Positions 9,801 through 17,705 of a DNA stretch of 64,000 nucleotides are shown in pieces. This stretch comes from JAAGZL01 sp050291725 (lineage in GTDB: Bacteria; Pseudomonadota; Gammaproteobacteria; Chromatiales; Chromatiaceae). The DNA lies in assembly GCA_050291725.1 (NCBI GenBank), contig JBNKKH010000022.1, forward strand, positions 1 to 64,000. The letters are read 5' to 3'. Below the pieces are notes generated by a model that saw only the letters and a list, made by a program, of their open reading frames with translations, searched no databases and was not told the origin of the DNA. The stretch's first letter is position 1. Each line of letters opens with the position of its first letter. A program made the translations under genes and the position numbers.

Positions 9801-10319
9801 CTCGATCAATACACAGTAGATGTAGACGGCCTGAGGGCATTTATTAAACGTATTACAAAAAAGCAAGGCAGTGATGAAGAATGGCTCGAAAATATTCTCA
9901 TGTTCCTTGGTCAAAAGCCTTCTGTAAACTGGTCTGATGTAGACCGCGCTGAAGCGGATGTCAAATTGAGTGATTTTGGTAAGCGAATTCTGGATCTTGA
10001 ATCGTTGAGGCTGCATTACGATAAATCGAAGGAATACATGGATGGTGAGTTTGATGTTATCTTGCTGAAATCTCTCAAAAAAGGTGGTGAACCTGTTGAT
10101 GAAGTTGTTGCAATTGATCGCAAGAGAAAAGAAGCTATTCAGGACTGTAAAGTCGAGTTAAAAAAGGCGTTGTCTGAATATTCAAATGAATTACAGCTAG
10201 CCGCACTTGCAGAAGTAGTTGATGAGTTTCTGATAGAAAGAAGAAATTTAGGTATGAAGAAACCGCTCTCTTCTAAAGCAAGAAATAAGATCAAAGAGGT
10301 TAATAATGGCAAACAATAA
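6834..10319 (+). CDS. Large P-loop ATPase, BrxC/PglY-like
   Basis: A 1161-residue cytoplasmic protein with a Walker A loop GPYGSGKSS at 62-70, a Walker B strand YLVIDELG at 191-198, and a hydrophobic sensor-like strand LFLFVLLHQS at 231-240. This N-terminal layout and the length match BrxC/PglY ATPases of BREX systems. The remainder is helical and charged, with no nuclease or helicase motif that I can see. BrxC-type proteins are essential ATPases of BREX; their exact step is not settled. It sits between DUF4007 (4-base overlap) and the PP-loop gene (14-base overlap), so all three are probably made as one unit. A shared ancestry with DndD-like SMC ATPases is unlikely because no long coiled coil with zinc hook is present. 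Confidence 0.75.
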   Translation: MSITNKVHVNTYYTRSINLERDADSLDVINAYIPTSRALKLFSRVSEGFDSKQVPRAWSLIGPYGSGKSSNSVFLSHLLSSPDLETTNAAFENLKKADTKIARSFNQEIADSHGYLKVLITGSPEAMGKKIVEGLRESSSLFFGEFPGPKHKILARLNTLSKKESVSTSELLNHVRELQSALLDKGCRGIYLVIDELGKFLEFEARHYGANDIYMLQALAEHACSGSDCNLFLFVLLHQSFEQYAKGLGESLKNEWSKVQGRFEDVPFLESAEQILRVVSAAFEYNFTTAENRKRRSNTKSIVEVLKGNDALPGVMNKTSAVDLMCNCYPLHPVSAILLPALCQKVAQNERTLFSYLGSHEDFGLQDLLEKMDSVEECVYPHHVYDYFITNQPAALGDYRTHRRWAEVVAAVERLGDAPKEQIELLKTIGLLNIIGTKGGFKASKAILEICGSNKTSVTRTLKALSDKSIITFRKFSGEYRVWQGSDFDLEEALDEELSNLGEFSLASELNSSDMIMPIVARRYTIKSGTLRYFIPEFVDATTYSSSLVRFSEPRIIFFLASSKDDEKIFHGPIIQHFSEVDVVALCLNGTQLREATAEVIALRQIQNTRQELNSDPVAKREFEDRLTAAEHSQTLLLQRLLEQPQEYLWFNDAKMLSVSNKRSFQEDLSGVLERVYHKAPILHNELINRDRPSSQANAARNKLLEAMIECPNEKDLGIDKFPPEKAIYRSILRETSIHNKDTLEFQEPNKRSTLYHVWKEINRFLDSTEKDAKSFVELNPILMAPPYGVKAGVLPILYIAAYVVYRHELALYEEQKYKPFMTKVMLDRFVKRPDEFTFQRFKITGLRSTIYEEYCKIINAGSEQTVVQLVAPLAQFIGGLPLYTLKTKSSDISEKARKVRNAFEYSKSPEHLLFNDIPHALGYEEELEKENPNLEGLASSLQSCLKELQDAYQNMLEQQVRMLLEAFHMSVNTSLADLRSNAIGRYAGLDQYTVDVDGLRAFIKRITKKQGSDEEWLENILMFLGQKPSVNWSDVDRAEADVKLSDFGKRILDLESLRLHYDKSKEYMDGEFDVILLKSLKKGGEPVDEVVAIDRKRKEAIQDCKVELKKALSEYSNELQLAALAEVVDEFLIERRNLGMKKPLSSKARNKIKEVNNGKQ

Positions 10320-11175
10320 AATTTCCATGAAAGAAATTTCTAGGTTAGAAGGTGCGCGCCACGTGCTTGGTTTGTCAGGCGGAAAAGATAGCGCTGCATT
10401 AGCCATATATATAAAGGACCATTACCCTGAGATACATGAAAATGTGGAGTATTTCTTTAGTGATACAGGCGCTGAATTAAAGGAGGTCTATGATTTTCTC
10501 GATAAACTTGAGGCTTATCTTGGTAAAGAAATAATTCGCTTAAGTAGTGGTAAAGACTTCGATCACTGGCTCAAGGTATACAATGATTATCTGCCTTCTT
10601 CACAACAACGCTGGTGCACAAGGGCTATGAAAATCCAACCATTTGAGGAGTTTGTAGGTAACGACCTAGTTGTGAGCTATATTGGAATTCGTGCTGATGA
10701 AAACAGGAATGGGTATATAAGCCACAAAGACAATATAAAAGCCGTATTTCCTTTCATTGAAGACGGCCTAGTACGAGAAGATATTTTTCAGATGCTAGAA
10801 GATACAGTAGGTATTCCTGAATACTATCAGTGGCGTTCGAGATCCGGATGTTATTTTTGTTTTTTCCAAAGGCAGGACGAATGGCTTGGTTTAAAACGGA
10901 ATCACCCAGAATTATTTGAAAAAGCCAGACAATATGAACAACGCGTCCGAACTAAGTATGACTGGAAAGATGGTGAGATACCTATAAAAGGTCACGGCTA
11001 TACATGGTCTTCTCGAGGGACAATTGATGAGATGGTGGAGCGTGCTGAAAAAAGAGAAAAAGAATCAGGGGTTATTGCTAGTAAAAATAATGATTCGGAA
11101 AAATGGCAGGAAACCTTAAAACGGATGATGGACGATGATCCTGAAGACCAGGCATGTCTTATATGTAGCTTATGA
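10306..11175 (+). CDS. PAPS-reductase family PP-loop protein (BrxP/DndC-like)
   Basis: A 289-residue PP-loop ATP pyrophosphatase-fold protein with the nucleotide-binding signature LSGGKDSAA (SGGKDS at 24-29). Cysteines fall in the pattern expected for an Fe-S cluster or sulfur-relay protein: RWCTRAMK (Cys104), GCYFCFF (Cys182, Cys185) and a terminal CLIC pair (Cys284, Cys287). In DndC/SspD and BrxP relatives this fold is linked to sulfur chemistry on the DNA backbone; BrxP is the hallmark of type 4 BREX. The start lies 14 bases inside the ATPase gene. No cysteine desulfurase is adjacent, so a housekeeping IscS would have to supply sulfur. True sulfate assimilation (CysH) is unlikely given the context and the different cysteine pattern. 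Confidence 0.82.
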   Translation: MANNKISMKEISRLEGARHVLGLSGGKDSAALAIYIKDHYPEIHENVEYFFSDTGAELKEVYDFLDKLEAYLGKEIIRLSSGKDFDHWLKVYNDYLPSSQQRWCTRAMKIQPFEEFVGNDLVVSYIGIRADENRNGYISHKDNIKAVFPFIEDGLVREDIFQMLEDTVGIPEYYQWRSRSGCYFCFFQRQDEWLGLKRNHPELFEKARQYEQRVRTKYDWKDGEIPIKGHGYTWSSRGTIDEMVERAEKREKESGVIASKNNDSEKWQETLKRMMDDDPEDQACLICSL

Positions 11176-11295
11176 CCTTGAGTGTTTGATTAGTTGTCCA
11201 TGACAACATTTGTCCGGCATTAAAATCCAGTAAATACACATGCGTTACATGTGGTTTGTGTGTTTTGCGTAGAATGCCTCTATATTATACGGTAT

Positions 11296-11324
11296 ATATC
11301 GTATATATTCGATATCTACGATAT
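11296..11324. promoter_or_regulatory. 8-bp inverted repeat in AT-rich leader before the second island module
   Basis: ATATCGTA (11296-11303) and TACGATAT (11317-11324) form a perfect inverted pair around a 13-base spacer containing GATATC, inside a TATA-rich run (11280-11325). It lies 20 bases before the ATG at 11344. Overlap with a likely promoter suggests an operator. A T-less hairpin is the alternative. Confidence 0.4.
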
Positions 11325-11343
11325 GTTGTTGTGTGTTACGAGT

Positions 11344-11571
11344 ATGAAAGAAACTGACAGAGACAAATTTATACGACTGGCAAATAAGCGCGTGAATAAT
11401 GCGATTAAAGCGATAGAGCTTATTGGCAATTTATCCAATCGCTCAAACTATGACTACACGCTGGAAGATGCAGAGCTTATTTTCATCGCACTCAATAAAG
11501 AGTTAAAAGCATGCCGTGAACGGTTTCTAAATACTAAAAGTAAAAGCAAAGCCAAATTTGAACTCAAATAA
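11344..11571 (+). CDS. Small 75-residue hypothetical protein in the defence island
   Basis: I choose the ATG at 11344 because the upstream extension to 11251 reads as hydrophobic nonsense over an AT-rich promoter region. The product starts MKETDRDKFIRLANKRVNNA and is charged and predicted helical, ending in a Lys/Ser-rich tail. I recognise no family. It sits alone between the PP-loop gene (168 bases before) and the GHKL ATPase gene (38 bases after), just downstream of an inverted repeat. It could be a small DNA-binding regulator or an accessory subunit. A frame-typical codon pattern and position support it being real. Confidence 0.6.
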   Translation: MKETDRDKFIRLANKRVNNAIKAIELIGNLSNRSNYDYTLEDAELIFIALNKELKACRERFLNTKSKSKAKFELK

Positions 11572-11609
11572 TTAACCGCGAGACAAGTTTTATAAAATGG
11601 GGATCTCTG

Positions 11610-14045
11610 ATGGATATTGAGGATTTATTTACGCAATTGTATGAAGCAGCAACTGAAAAGGAAGTAGATAAAGTTGTCCATGATATATCAGGAAATAGCC
11701 GCGTTTCTTGGATCCCCTACGGAGACAACGAGAGTTTTTTTGGTGTAATCGAAAACCAGCAGGCTTCACCAATTCCAGCCTTAGTAGAAAAAATTACAAA
11801 TTCAATTGATGCCATATTGATGCGCCGCTGCTATGAGGAGGGGATAGAACCAAAAGGTAAGACCTCCCCAAAATCTGTTAGCGAAGCGATCGATCAGTTC
11901 TTTATTTCATCTGGCAGCTGGGACTTACCAGGAAAAAGAGCAATTCAAGCTGAATCTATACAAATTTTAGCGGATGGTCCTAGAAAGGATACTTCTTTAG
12001 TAATTTACGATGATGGAGAAGGCCAGCACCCAGCAGATTTTAGTACAACTTTTTTGTCTTTACTACGCGGAAATAAAAACGAAATTTCTTTTGTTCAGGG
12101 AAAATATAACATGGGTGGAGCGGGGGCTGTTGTGTTTTGCGGAAAGAAACGGTACCAACTCGTCGCATCGAAGAGGCATGATGGATCTGGCAACTTTGGT
12201 TTTACGATACTACGTAAACACCCCTTGACGAAAGAAGAAGAAACAACCAGGAAAAACACATGGTATGAGTATTTGCTAATTGATAATAATATTCCCAACT
12301 TTGCAATTGATACGCTTGATTTAGGTCTCCATAACCGACTTTTCACAACAGGCACAATTATTAAATTATATTCATATAACTTGCCTTCGGGATCACGGTC
12401 AGTAATTTCACGAGATCTAAATCAAAGTATCAATGAATTTTTATTCGAACCTGCTTTACCAGTATACACAATAGATAATAAAAAACGTTTTCCACAAGAT
12501 AGAAATCTAGAGCGCCATCTTTACGGGCTAAAACGGAGGCTTGAAGAGGACGGAAGTAAATATATCAAGACTTTCTTTTCTGAATTTCATCAGGATAGTA
12601 ATATTGGATCATTAAAAATAACTGTATACCTTTTTAACTCTAGGATTGATGGAAAATCGGCCAAAGAAACGAAAGATACTATCAGAAGGGAATTTTTTAA
12701 AAATGATATGTCGGTTATGTTCTCTTTGAATGGGCAAGTACACGGCAGCTTCACTTCAGAGTTTGTTACTAGATCACTTAAATATAATTTTTTAAAAGAT
12801 TATTTACTTATTCATGTTGACTGCACAAATTTAAAAAACGAATTTCGTACAGAGCTTTTCATGGGATCACGAGATAGGCTTAAAAACGGTGAGGAATGCG
12901 CACATCTAAGAAAGCTTGTTTCAGGAATTCTGACAAAAGGTAGATTAAAGGATATCTACAAGGAGTGGAAGGATTCCATAACTACCCAGTCAGATAGTGC
13001 TGAAGACTTATTAAAGGATTTTAGTAACCACCTACCAATGAACAAAGATTTAATGCGTTTGTTAAGTAATACATTTACTTTGGATATCAAAAATAAAAAG
13101 AACAAAAAAAACAAAAAAGAGGAAAGAAAACCAACAGAAAATACAAAAAATGAATTGCCTTTTAGTCCGAAAAGATTTCCCTCGACTTTTACCATAGACT
13201 TAAAAAGTAAAGATCAGGATCAGATACCATTGACCAAAATCCCTCTTGGTGGTGATAAAACCATAAGTTTTTCCACCGATGTGGAAGATCAGTATTTTGA
13301 CAGAATAGATGAACCAGGTGAGCTGAAAATAGCTGTTTTGGCACCGTCATCAAATGAAGCAAATGGTGGTGATAATGTAGGCGAACCAAAGAGACAAGAA
13401 ACCTATATTGATGTTTCTGTTTCCAGCCCAAGCAAAGGTAAAATTAGAGTAAATATTAATCCAACAAAAGAAATTAAAGTTGGTAATGTGATAAAAATAA
13501 AAGCCACGTTAACTTCACCTGAGGGGGATATTGAGCAAGTTTTTTTAGTGCAAATTACCGATAAAGAAAGCAAACCCAACCGAAGCCACGAGCAAGATCA
13601 AAAGGAAGACAATATAGGGCTTCCTAGACTACAAGAAGTTTTTGAGTGCTCTAAGGAAGGTTTTAAATGCTGGGGAGATTTGGATTTTGTTGTAATGGAT
13701 TATTATACAGTTATGCACCCTCTAGTTGAAGGGGACAAGTTAGATGCGATTATCGTAAATATGGATAGCACGGTATTAAAATCTTACAAATCAAAACTTC
13801 GATCAGAAGAGCAATTACTTGCGGCAGACAAAAGGTACGTATCTGCAGTGTACTTTCATACTCTATTTTTGTACATGATAAGCAAAAATAGGAAATATCA
13901 AATAATGAGGCCCAGGGAAGAGGATAGTGAACAATCAGAAGACGTTGATTTGACAGAATACCTAAAGGATATTTTTGATAGTTATTATTCGGAATTTCTA
14001 CTGAATTTTGAAATGAGTACTTTGATGGAAAGTTTGTCCGATTAG
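11610..14045 (+). CDS. GHKL-type ATPase (Hsp90/MutL/histidine-kinase fold), defence-associated
   Basis: An 811-residue protein with the Bergerat ATP-binding motifs: N-box KITNSIDAI (Asn64, Asp67), G1 box YDDGEGQHP (about 133-141) and G2 box NMGGAGAV (167-174). This fold is shared by MutL, Hsp90, gyrase B and histidine kinases, but there is no His-phosphotransfer motif, membrane segment or MutL C-terminal endonuclease motif that I can see. A lysine/asparagine-rich low-complexity linker (about 490-505) divides the ATPase half from a C-terminal half with a beta-rich segment and an acidic, helical end. The gene is clearly more AT-rich than the flanking core genes. Such stand-alone GHKL proteins occur in several antiphage systems; here it starts a four-gene run leading to NERD. 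Confidence 0.75.
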   Translation: MDIEDLFTQLYEAATEKEVDKVVHDISGNSRVSWIPYGDNESFFGVIENQQASPIPALVEKITNSIDAILMRRCYEEGIEPKGKTSPKSVSEAIDQFFISSGSWDLPGKRAIQAESIQILADGPRKDTSLVIYDDGEGQHPADFSTTFLSLLRGNKNEISFVQGKYNMGGAGAVVFCGKKRYQLVASKRHDGSGNFGFTILRKHPLTKEEETTRKNTWYEYLLIDNNIPNFAIDTLDLGLHNRLFTTGTIIKLYSYNLPSGSRSVISRDLNQSINEFLFEPALPVYTIDNKKRFPQDRNLERHLYGLKRRLEEDGSKYIKTFFSEFHQDSNIGSLKITVYLFNSRIDGKSAKETKDTIRREFFKNDMSVMFSLNGQVHGSFTSEFVTRSLKYNFLKDYLLIHVDCTNLKNEFRTELFMGSRDRLKNGEECAHLRKLVSGILTKGRLKDIYKEWKDSITTQSDSAEDLLKDFSNHLPMNKDLMRLLSNTFTLDIKNKKNKKNKKEERKPTENTKNELPFSPKRFPSTFTIDLKSKDQDQIPLTKIPLGGDKTISFSTDVEDQYFDRIDEPGELKIAVLAPSSNEANGGDNVGEPKRQETYIDVSVSSPSKGKIRVNINPTKEIKVGNVIKIKATLTSPEGDIEQVFLVQITDKESKPNRSHEQDQKEDNIGLPRLQEVFECSKEGFKCWGDLDFVVMDYYTVMHPLVEGDKLDAIIVNMDSTVLKSYKSKLRSEEQLLAADKRYVSAVYFHTLFLYMISKNRKYQIMRPREEDSEQSEDVDLTEYLKDIFDSYYSEFLLNFEMSTLMESLSD

Positions 14046-14106
14046 ATTGTGTAAACAAATTTACTGCTGTTCTAACTAATAAAAATCAATATAGGAATAT
14101 ATAGTC

Positions 14107-15423
14107 ATGGCACAGTGGAGTTCAAGCCCTCATCCAATTTCCGATATTCGGGACTGGAAACAATTAAATAGACTTGAATTACAGCCAGATTTTCAACGAA
14201 AGTCTGTTTGGGGCGAAGCGGCTAAGATAATGCTGATTGACTCTATTTTGAGTGATATTCCCATGCCAAAAATATTTCTCTCTGCTGTCCTTAGAAATCA
14301 AAATACTCATAGAATAATTATCGATGGACAACAAAGAATTTCTACTATATTGGAGTTCTTAAATGATAAGTTCGTGCTTGCACCACCATATGATGGACCT
14401 TATGTAGGAAAAGTATTTAGCGAGCTACCTGAATCAACGCAATCAAAAATCCTAGAATATAAAGTAGACTTTAGTGAAATACGATACGCTGATGATAGCG
14501 AATTGAGAGAGATATATTCACGTGTGAACAAGTATACTGTTGCGCTTAATAAACAGGAATTAAGAGCAGCGGACTATCCAGGAGACTTCTTGAAGTTATC
14601 AAGGCGACTATCCACCCAACACTTTTTCGATGACAAGAGAATATTTACTGTTGCACACAGAAGAAGAAGTTTAGATGTGGAGTATGTATCAGAACTAATT
14701 ATAGCTGTATTATCTGGGGCTGCAGACAAAAAAAATAGTTTAGATAACTATTATATGAACTTACAAACTTGGGTTAAATCTCACCGAAATGAAACGGAAG
14801 AATTATTTACCAAAACATTAGGAGAGCTAGATATTATCGAGAGTGATAGTTTTTCAATTGCTCGCACTCGTTTTAAACAAAAATCAGATTTTTATTCGCT
14901 TTTTCTTGCTGTAAACGAGTTTATCAAGGTCGGAGCTTCATTTGAAGGATTGGATTTGTCATTGTTGCATCAGGATTTTCTATTTTTGGATCAACATGTG
15001 GCTCCGGAATCTTCAATTACAGATTTAAAAAACTACGCTATCAAATGTGTGTCAGCGGCGAATTCATCATCAAGCAGAACTTGGCGTAAGAATTTCCTTA
15101 AGACATTTTTGAACGGAACTTTGAAAAAATACACACCAAAAAGCCATGAATTGTCTTGCCTGTCAAGGATGAAAATTGAACTTTTGAATCAGCAAAAGTT
15201 GCCACTTAAATGTGGTGCATGCTCTGCAGAACTGGGTAAAAACTTTTCAACTATTGGTGTATATTGGCCGGACGAAGAGGCAAGACAGTTTTCTAACATG
15301 CATATAATTTGCGATTCTTGCTCGAAGAATAAGCAGGTTTTTAATGTTTCATTAGATGTGAATATGAATGACAATTTTAGCGATGAATTTTATCAAGGAA
15401 CGTTAAACTTTAATGACGATTAA
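14107..15423 (+). CDS. DUF262 (ParB/GmrSD-N-like) protein with C-terminal zinc motif
   Basis: A 438-residue protein. The N-terminal domain begins with QPDFQRKSVW and has the DUF262 core IIDGQQRISTI (DGQQR at 73-77), the ParB-like nucleotide-binding fold found in GmrS and many defence proteins, where it hydrolyses nucleotides. The C-terminus has two CxxC pairs (Cys369/372 and Cys402/405), a treble-clef-like zinc site. The usual HNH catalytic His-Asn-His is not obvious, so nuclease activity is uncertain. The gene follows the GHKL gene by 61 bases and its end overlaps the kinase start by 11 bases, indicating co-expression. GmrD-type DUF1524 is absent. Confidence 0.8.
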   Translation: MAQWSSSPHPISDIRDWKQLNRLELQPDFQRKSVWGEAAKIMLIDSILSDIPMPKIFLSAVLRNQNTHRIIIDGQQRISTILEFLNDKFVLAPPYDGPYVGKVFSELPESTQSKILEYKVDFSEIRYADDSELREIYSRVNKYTVALNKQELRAADYPGDFLKLSRRLSTQHFFDDKRIFTVAHRRRSLDVEYVSELIIAVLSGAADKKNSLDNYYMNLQTWVKSHRNETEELFTKTLGELDIIESDSFSIARTRFKQKSDFYSLFLAVNEFIKVGASFEGLDLSLLHQDFLFLDQHVAPESSITDLKNYAIKCVSAANSSSSRTWRKNFLKTFLNGTLKKYTPKSHELSCLSRMKIELLNQQKLPLKCGACSAELGKNFSTIGVYWPDEEARQFSNMHIICDSCSKNKQVFNVSLDVNMNDNFSDEFYQGTLNFNDD

Positions 15424-16270
15424 GTTTAAAGTGCGTAGTGAGACACTTGAAATTACTGACTCCGTTATTAGCGACAGTGAAGTTGAATATACTATCGAAG
15501 AGATGCGCGGAAGAGGTGGTAATGCAGTGGTTTATAGGTGCATTTCGAATGAAGACGGTATTGAGTATGCGCTTAAGATATTGACTAATCCCTCTAAGAA
15601 AAAATTGAAAAGGTTTGCTAAAGAGCTTGATATCTTCGAAAAGCTTAATCATCCGCATATTATTAAATTTGTAGATTCTGGAAATGTGGATGTTTCAAGT
15701 GTCACTACCGGTAAGCAAAAAAAAACTCCTTTTATCATTATGGAACTGGCTGATATAGACCTCCATACATTTCTAAAAGAACGCCACTTTGTAATAGCCC
15801 CAGAGATATATATAGCACAAATAAGAGGATTATCCGATGCGCTGTCTGAATTGCATAATTATGCAATTCACCGGGATATAAAGCCCGCAAACATATTGGT
15901 TTCAGGCGAGAGATGGCTGTTGAGTGATTTTGGATTGTGCTACTTTGACGAAGATGAGTGGGATATAACAGCAGCTGGAGAAGTTATTGGTCCAAGATAC
16001 TGGATGTCTCCGGAGTCAAATAATATGGGGTTAGGGATTAAAGGAGAAAAATCACAGATCATAAAATCGTCGGATGTTTTCCAGCTTGCTTCGGTATTCT
16101 GGTTGATTGCAAATGGTTCTCATCCAACCGGAGTGGTCAACAGCTCTGATTGGCGTGGTCCTGAATATCTATTTGATCCAATATTCAATGCTCTTCAACT
16201 ATCACAAGAACGGAGACCAGAATCCGGTTTTCAGCTACTTAATCAAATTAAAAGTGCTATCGAAAAATAA
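15413..16270 (+). CDS. Hanks-type Ser/Thr protein kinase
   Basis: A 285-residue soluble kinase with a complete catalytic core: glycine loop GRGGNAVV (33-40), ATP-anchoring Lys55 in YALKIL, catalytic HRDIKPAN (153-160, Asp155) and metal-binding DFG (172-174). It has no sensor, PASTA or transmembrane extension. Translation starts inside the end of the DUF262 gene. Kinases in defence islands (PglW of BREX 2, Stk2) signal or trigger abortive infection. Here the likely substrates are the neighbouring GHKL, DUF262 or NERD proteins, which is inference. The ATG at 15413 removes nothing conserved, and the first 25 residues form a short beta-rich extension. Confidence 0.9.
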   Translation: MTIKFKVRSETLEITDSVISDSEVEYTIEEMRGRGGNAVVYRCISNEDGIEYALKILTNPSKKKLKRFAKELDIFEKLNHPHIIKFVDSGNVDVSSVTTGKQKKTPFIIMELADIDLHTFLKERHFVIAPEIYIAQIRGLSDALSELHNYAIHRDIKPANILVSGERWLLSDFGLCYFDEDEWDITAAGEVIGPRYWMSPESNNMGLGIKGEKSQIIKSSDVFQLASVFWLIANGSHPTGVVNSSDWRGPEYLFDPIFNALQLSQERRPESGFQLLNQIKSAIEK

Positions 16271-16416
16271 CTGTAACTTTGAATCATTCGATTAGTAACA
16301 ATCAGGTACAGACCACGATTAGTAATCTAAGTGAAAAGGGGGCGCATTTATTTTAGCGGGTTAGCTTTGAATGATTGGGGACAAGCCCCAATTATCTAAA
16401 AAGAAGAGTAGGTAAA

Positions 16417-17199
16417 ATGGATTTTTCACCAATAATTAATCAGGCGATAGGCACTCTTTGGTATTTTATACCATTGGCAATTCTTGTAGGGCTTCTAAAG
16501 TCGCCATGGTTTAAAGGAGTTGTGGGTGAGTTTGTCGTAAACTTGTCAGCACGCTTGATGCTGGATAAAGAAACATACCATCTAATAAAAAATGTAACTC
16601 TACCAACAGAGAACGGAAGCACTCAAATTGATCATGTTATTGTTTCGATCTATGGAATATTTGTAGTCGAAACTAAGAATATGAAGGGTTGGATATTTGG
16701 TAGCCCTAATCAGAAAACATGGACGCAAAAAATATATAAGCATTCCAGTAAGTTTCAAAATCCTCTGCATCAAAATTATAAGCATGTTAAAGAATTGCAA
16801 TCATTGCTGAACATAACTGACGAACAAATATTTTCTTTAGTGGTGTTTGTTGGTGATAGTACGTTCAAAACAGAAATGCCTGATAATGTTACTTACGGTG
16901 GCGGGTATATTAGATTTATAAAATCGAAAACACAGCCGGTCCTATCTGTGGCGGAAGTAGACGATATAGCAAGCAAAATAGAAACAGGTAGGCTGGTGCC
17001 ATCATTCAAAACAAACAGAGATCACGTGAAACATGTAAAAGAGATTGTGCGAGAGAAAGAAAATAGTAATACCCAATCTTGTCCTAAGTGTGGAAGCAGT
17101 ATGGTGTTAAGAGAAGCTAAGAAAGGAGCAAATGTTGGAAAGAAGTTCTGGGGTTGCTCAAATTATCCAAAATGTAGATGCGTGGTAGATATAAAGTAG
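16417..17199 (+). CDS. NERD domain protein with topoisomerase-type zinc finger
   Basis: A 260-residue protein anchored by one N-terminal membrane segment (about 13-27). The NERD nuclease-like domain follows: GVVGEFVV (Glu38), then QIDHVIV with Asp72 and FVVETKN with Glu85/Lys87, the D...ExK pattern of the restriction-endonuclease-like fold. The C-terminus has a CPKCG...GC...C.C cluster (Cys222, 225, 247, 253, 255), the zinc ribbon of bacterial topoisomerase I. I choose the ATG at 16417, preceded by AAGAAGAG, over the TTG at 16375, whose extension overlaps a small hairpin. It ends the island operon. NERD domains are frequently fused to protein kinases; here the kinase is the gene just upstream. 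Confidence 0.85.
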   Translation: MDFSPIINQAIGTLWYFIPLAILVGLLKSPWFKGVVGEFVVNLSARLMLDKETYHLIKNVTLPTENGSTQIDHVIVSIYGIFVVETKNMKGWIFGSPNQKTWTQKIYKHSSKFQNPLHQNYKHVKELQSLLNITDEQIFSLVVFVGDSTFKTEMPDNVTYGGGYIRFIKSKTQPVLSVAEVDDIASKIETGRLVPSFKTNRDHVKHVKEIVREKENSNTQSCPKCGSSMVLREAKKGANVGKKFWGCSNYPKCRCVVDIK

Positions 17200-17705
17200 G
17201 GCAAAGCAAAATAATCGAGGCTAAATCCATGTCATCTAGGTAAGGATAAGTGGGGTCAGTTGAAACATAATTTAGGGTTCTTGCTAGTACATGCCTGTCC
17301 AAATAATCAAACCAGACAGAGTATTTCCGAACATCACGACACTTTTTCGGAACCTGACTTAAGAAATAATCAAACTCGGCCTAGTTTTTTGGGACTTCAT
17401 GGCCAAAATAGACCAACTGGCGAGACTATTTTTCCAACCATTGGGACTATTTCCCTCATTTATGAGGCTAAAACCCTCGTGAGTGGCTAAATTTTGCTCA
17501 ATCACGCACCAAATAGGGTCATGGGTTCTATTCTGAGGGTCGTCAGGTCTATTAATAATGGAAAGAAGTCAAAAAATAGCTTCGTGAGTTCTATTATTGT
17601 TTCCTACAGGTCTATTCTACGAGCCGTGCAGTCTATTATTTGCAGAAATGAGTCCCCAATGAGTGCCACTGGTTGGATTTAAAGCCCAACCAGTGGCGTT
17701 TGCTA
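17200..17705. other. Gene-free right edge of the defence island
   Basis: No convincing gene. Short open frames (17260-17490, 17494-17682) lack ribosome-binding sites and conserved features. Between about 17500 and 17640 there are four irregularly spaced copies of a motif like (C/G)AG(G)TCTATT or GTTCTATT, spaced about 20 to 50 bases apart. Before that, two stretches share GACTATTT(TT)CC. A strong hairpin lies at 17665-17697. No integrase, transposase or tRNA marks the boundary. Confidence 0.55.
17665..17697 (-). terminator. 12-bp stem hairpin downstream of the 17706-18179 gene
   Basis: GCCACTGGTTGG (17665-17676) pairs perfectly with CCAACCAGTGGC (17686-17697) around a 9-base loop. It lies 9 bases after the stop codon of the minus-strand gene. 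There is no T-run, so it may stabilise the mRNA 3' end or act with Rho. Confidence 0.55.

Noticed and set aside
17260..17682. Two short frames right of the NERD gene
   Set aside because: No ribosome-binding site, no recognisable residues, and motif repeats in the DNA explain the stretch better.
5424..17705. Prophage or integrative element
   Set aside because: No integrase, recombinase, phage structural gene, tRNA or direct-repeat attachment site could be seen at either edge.
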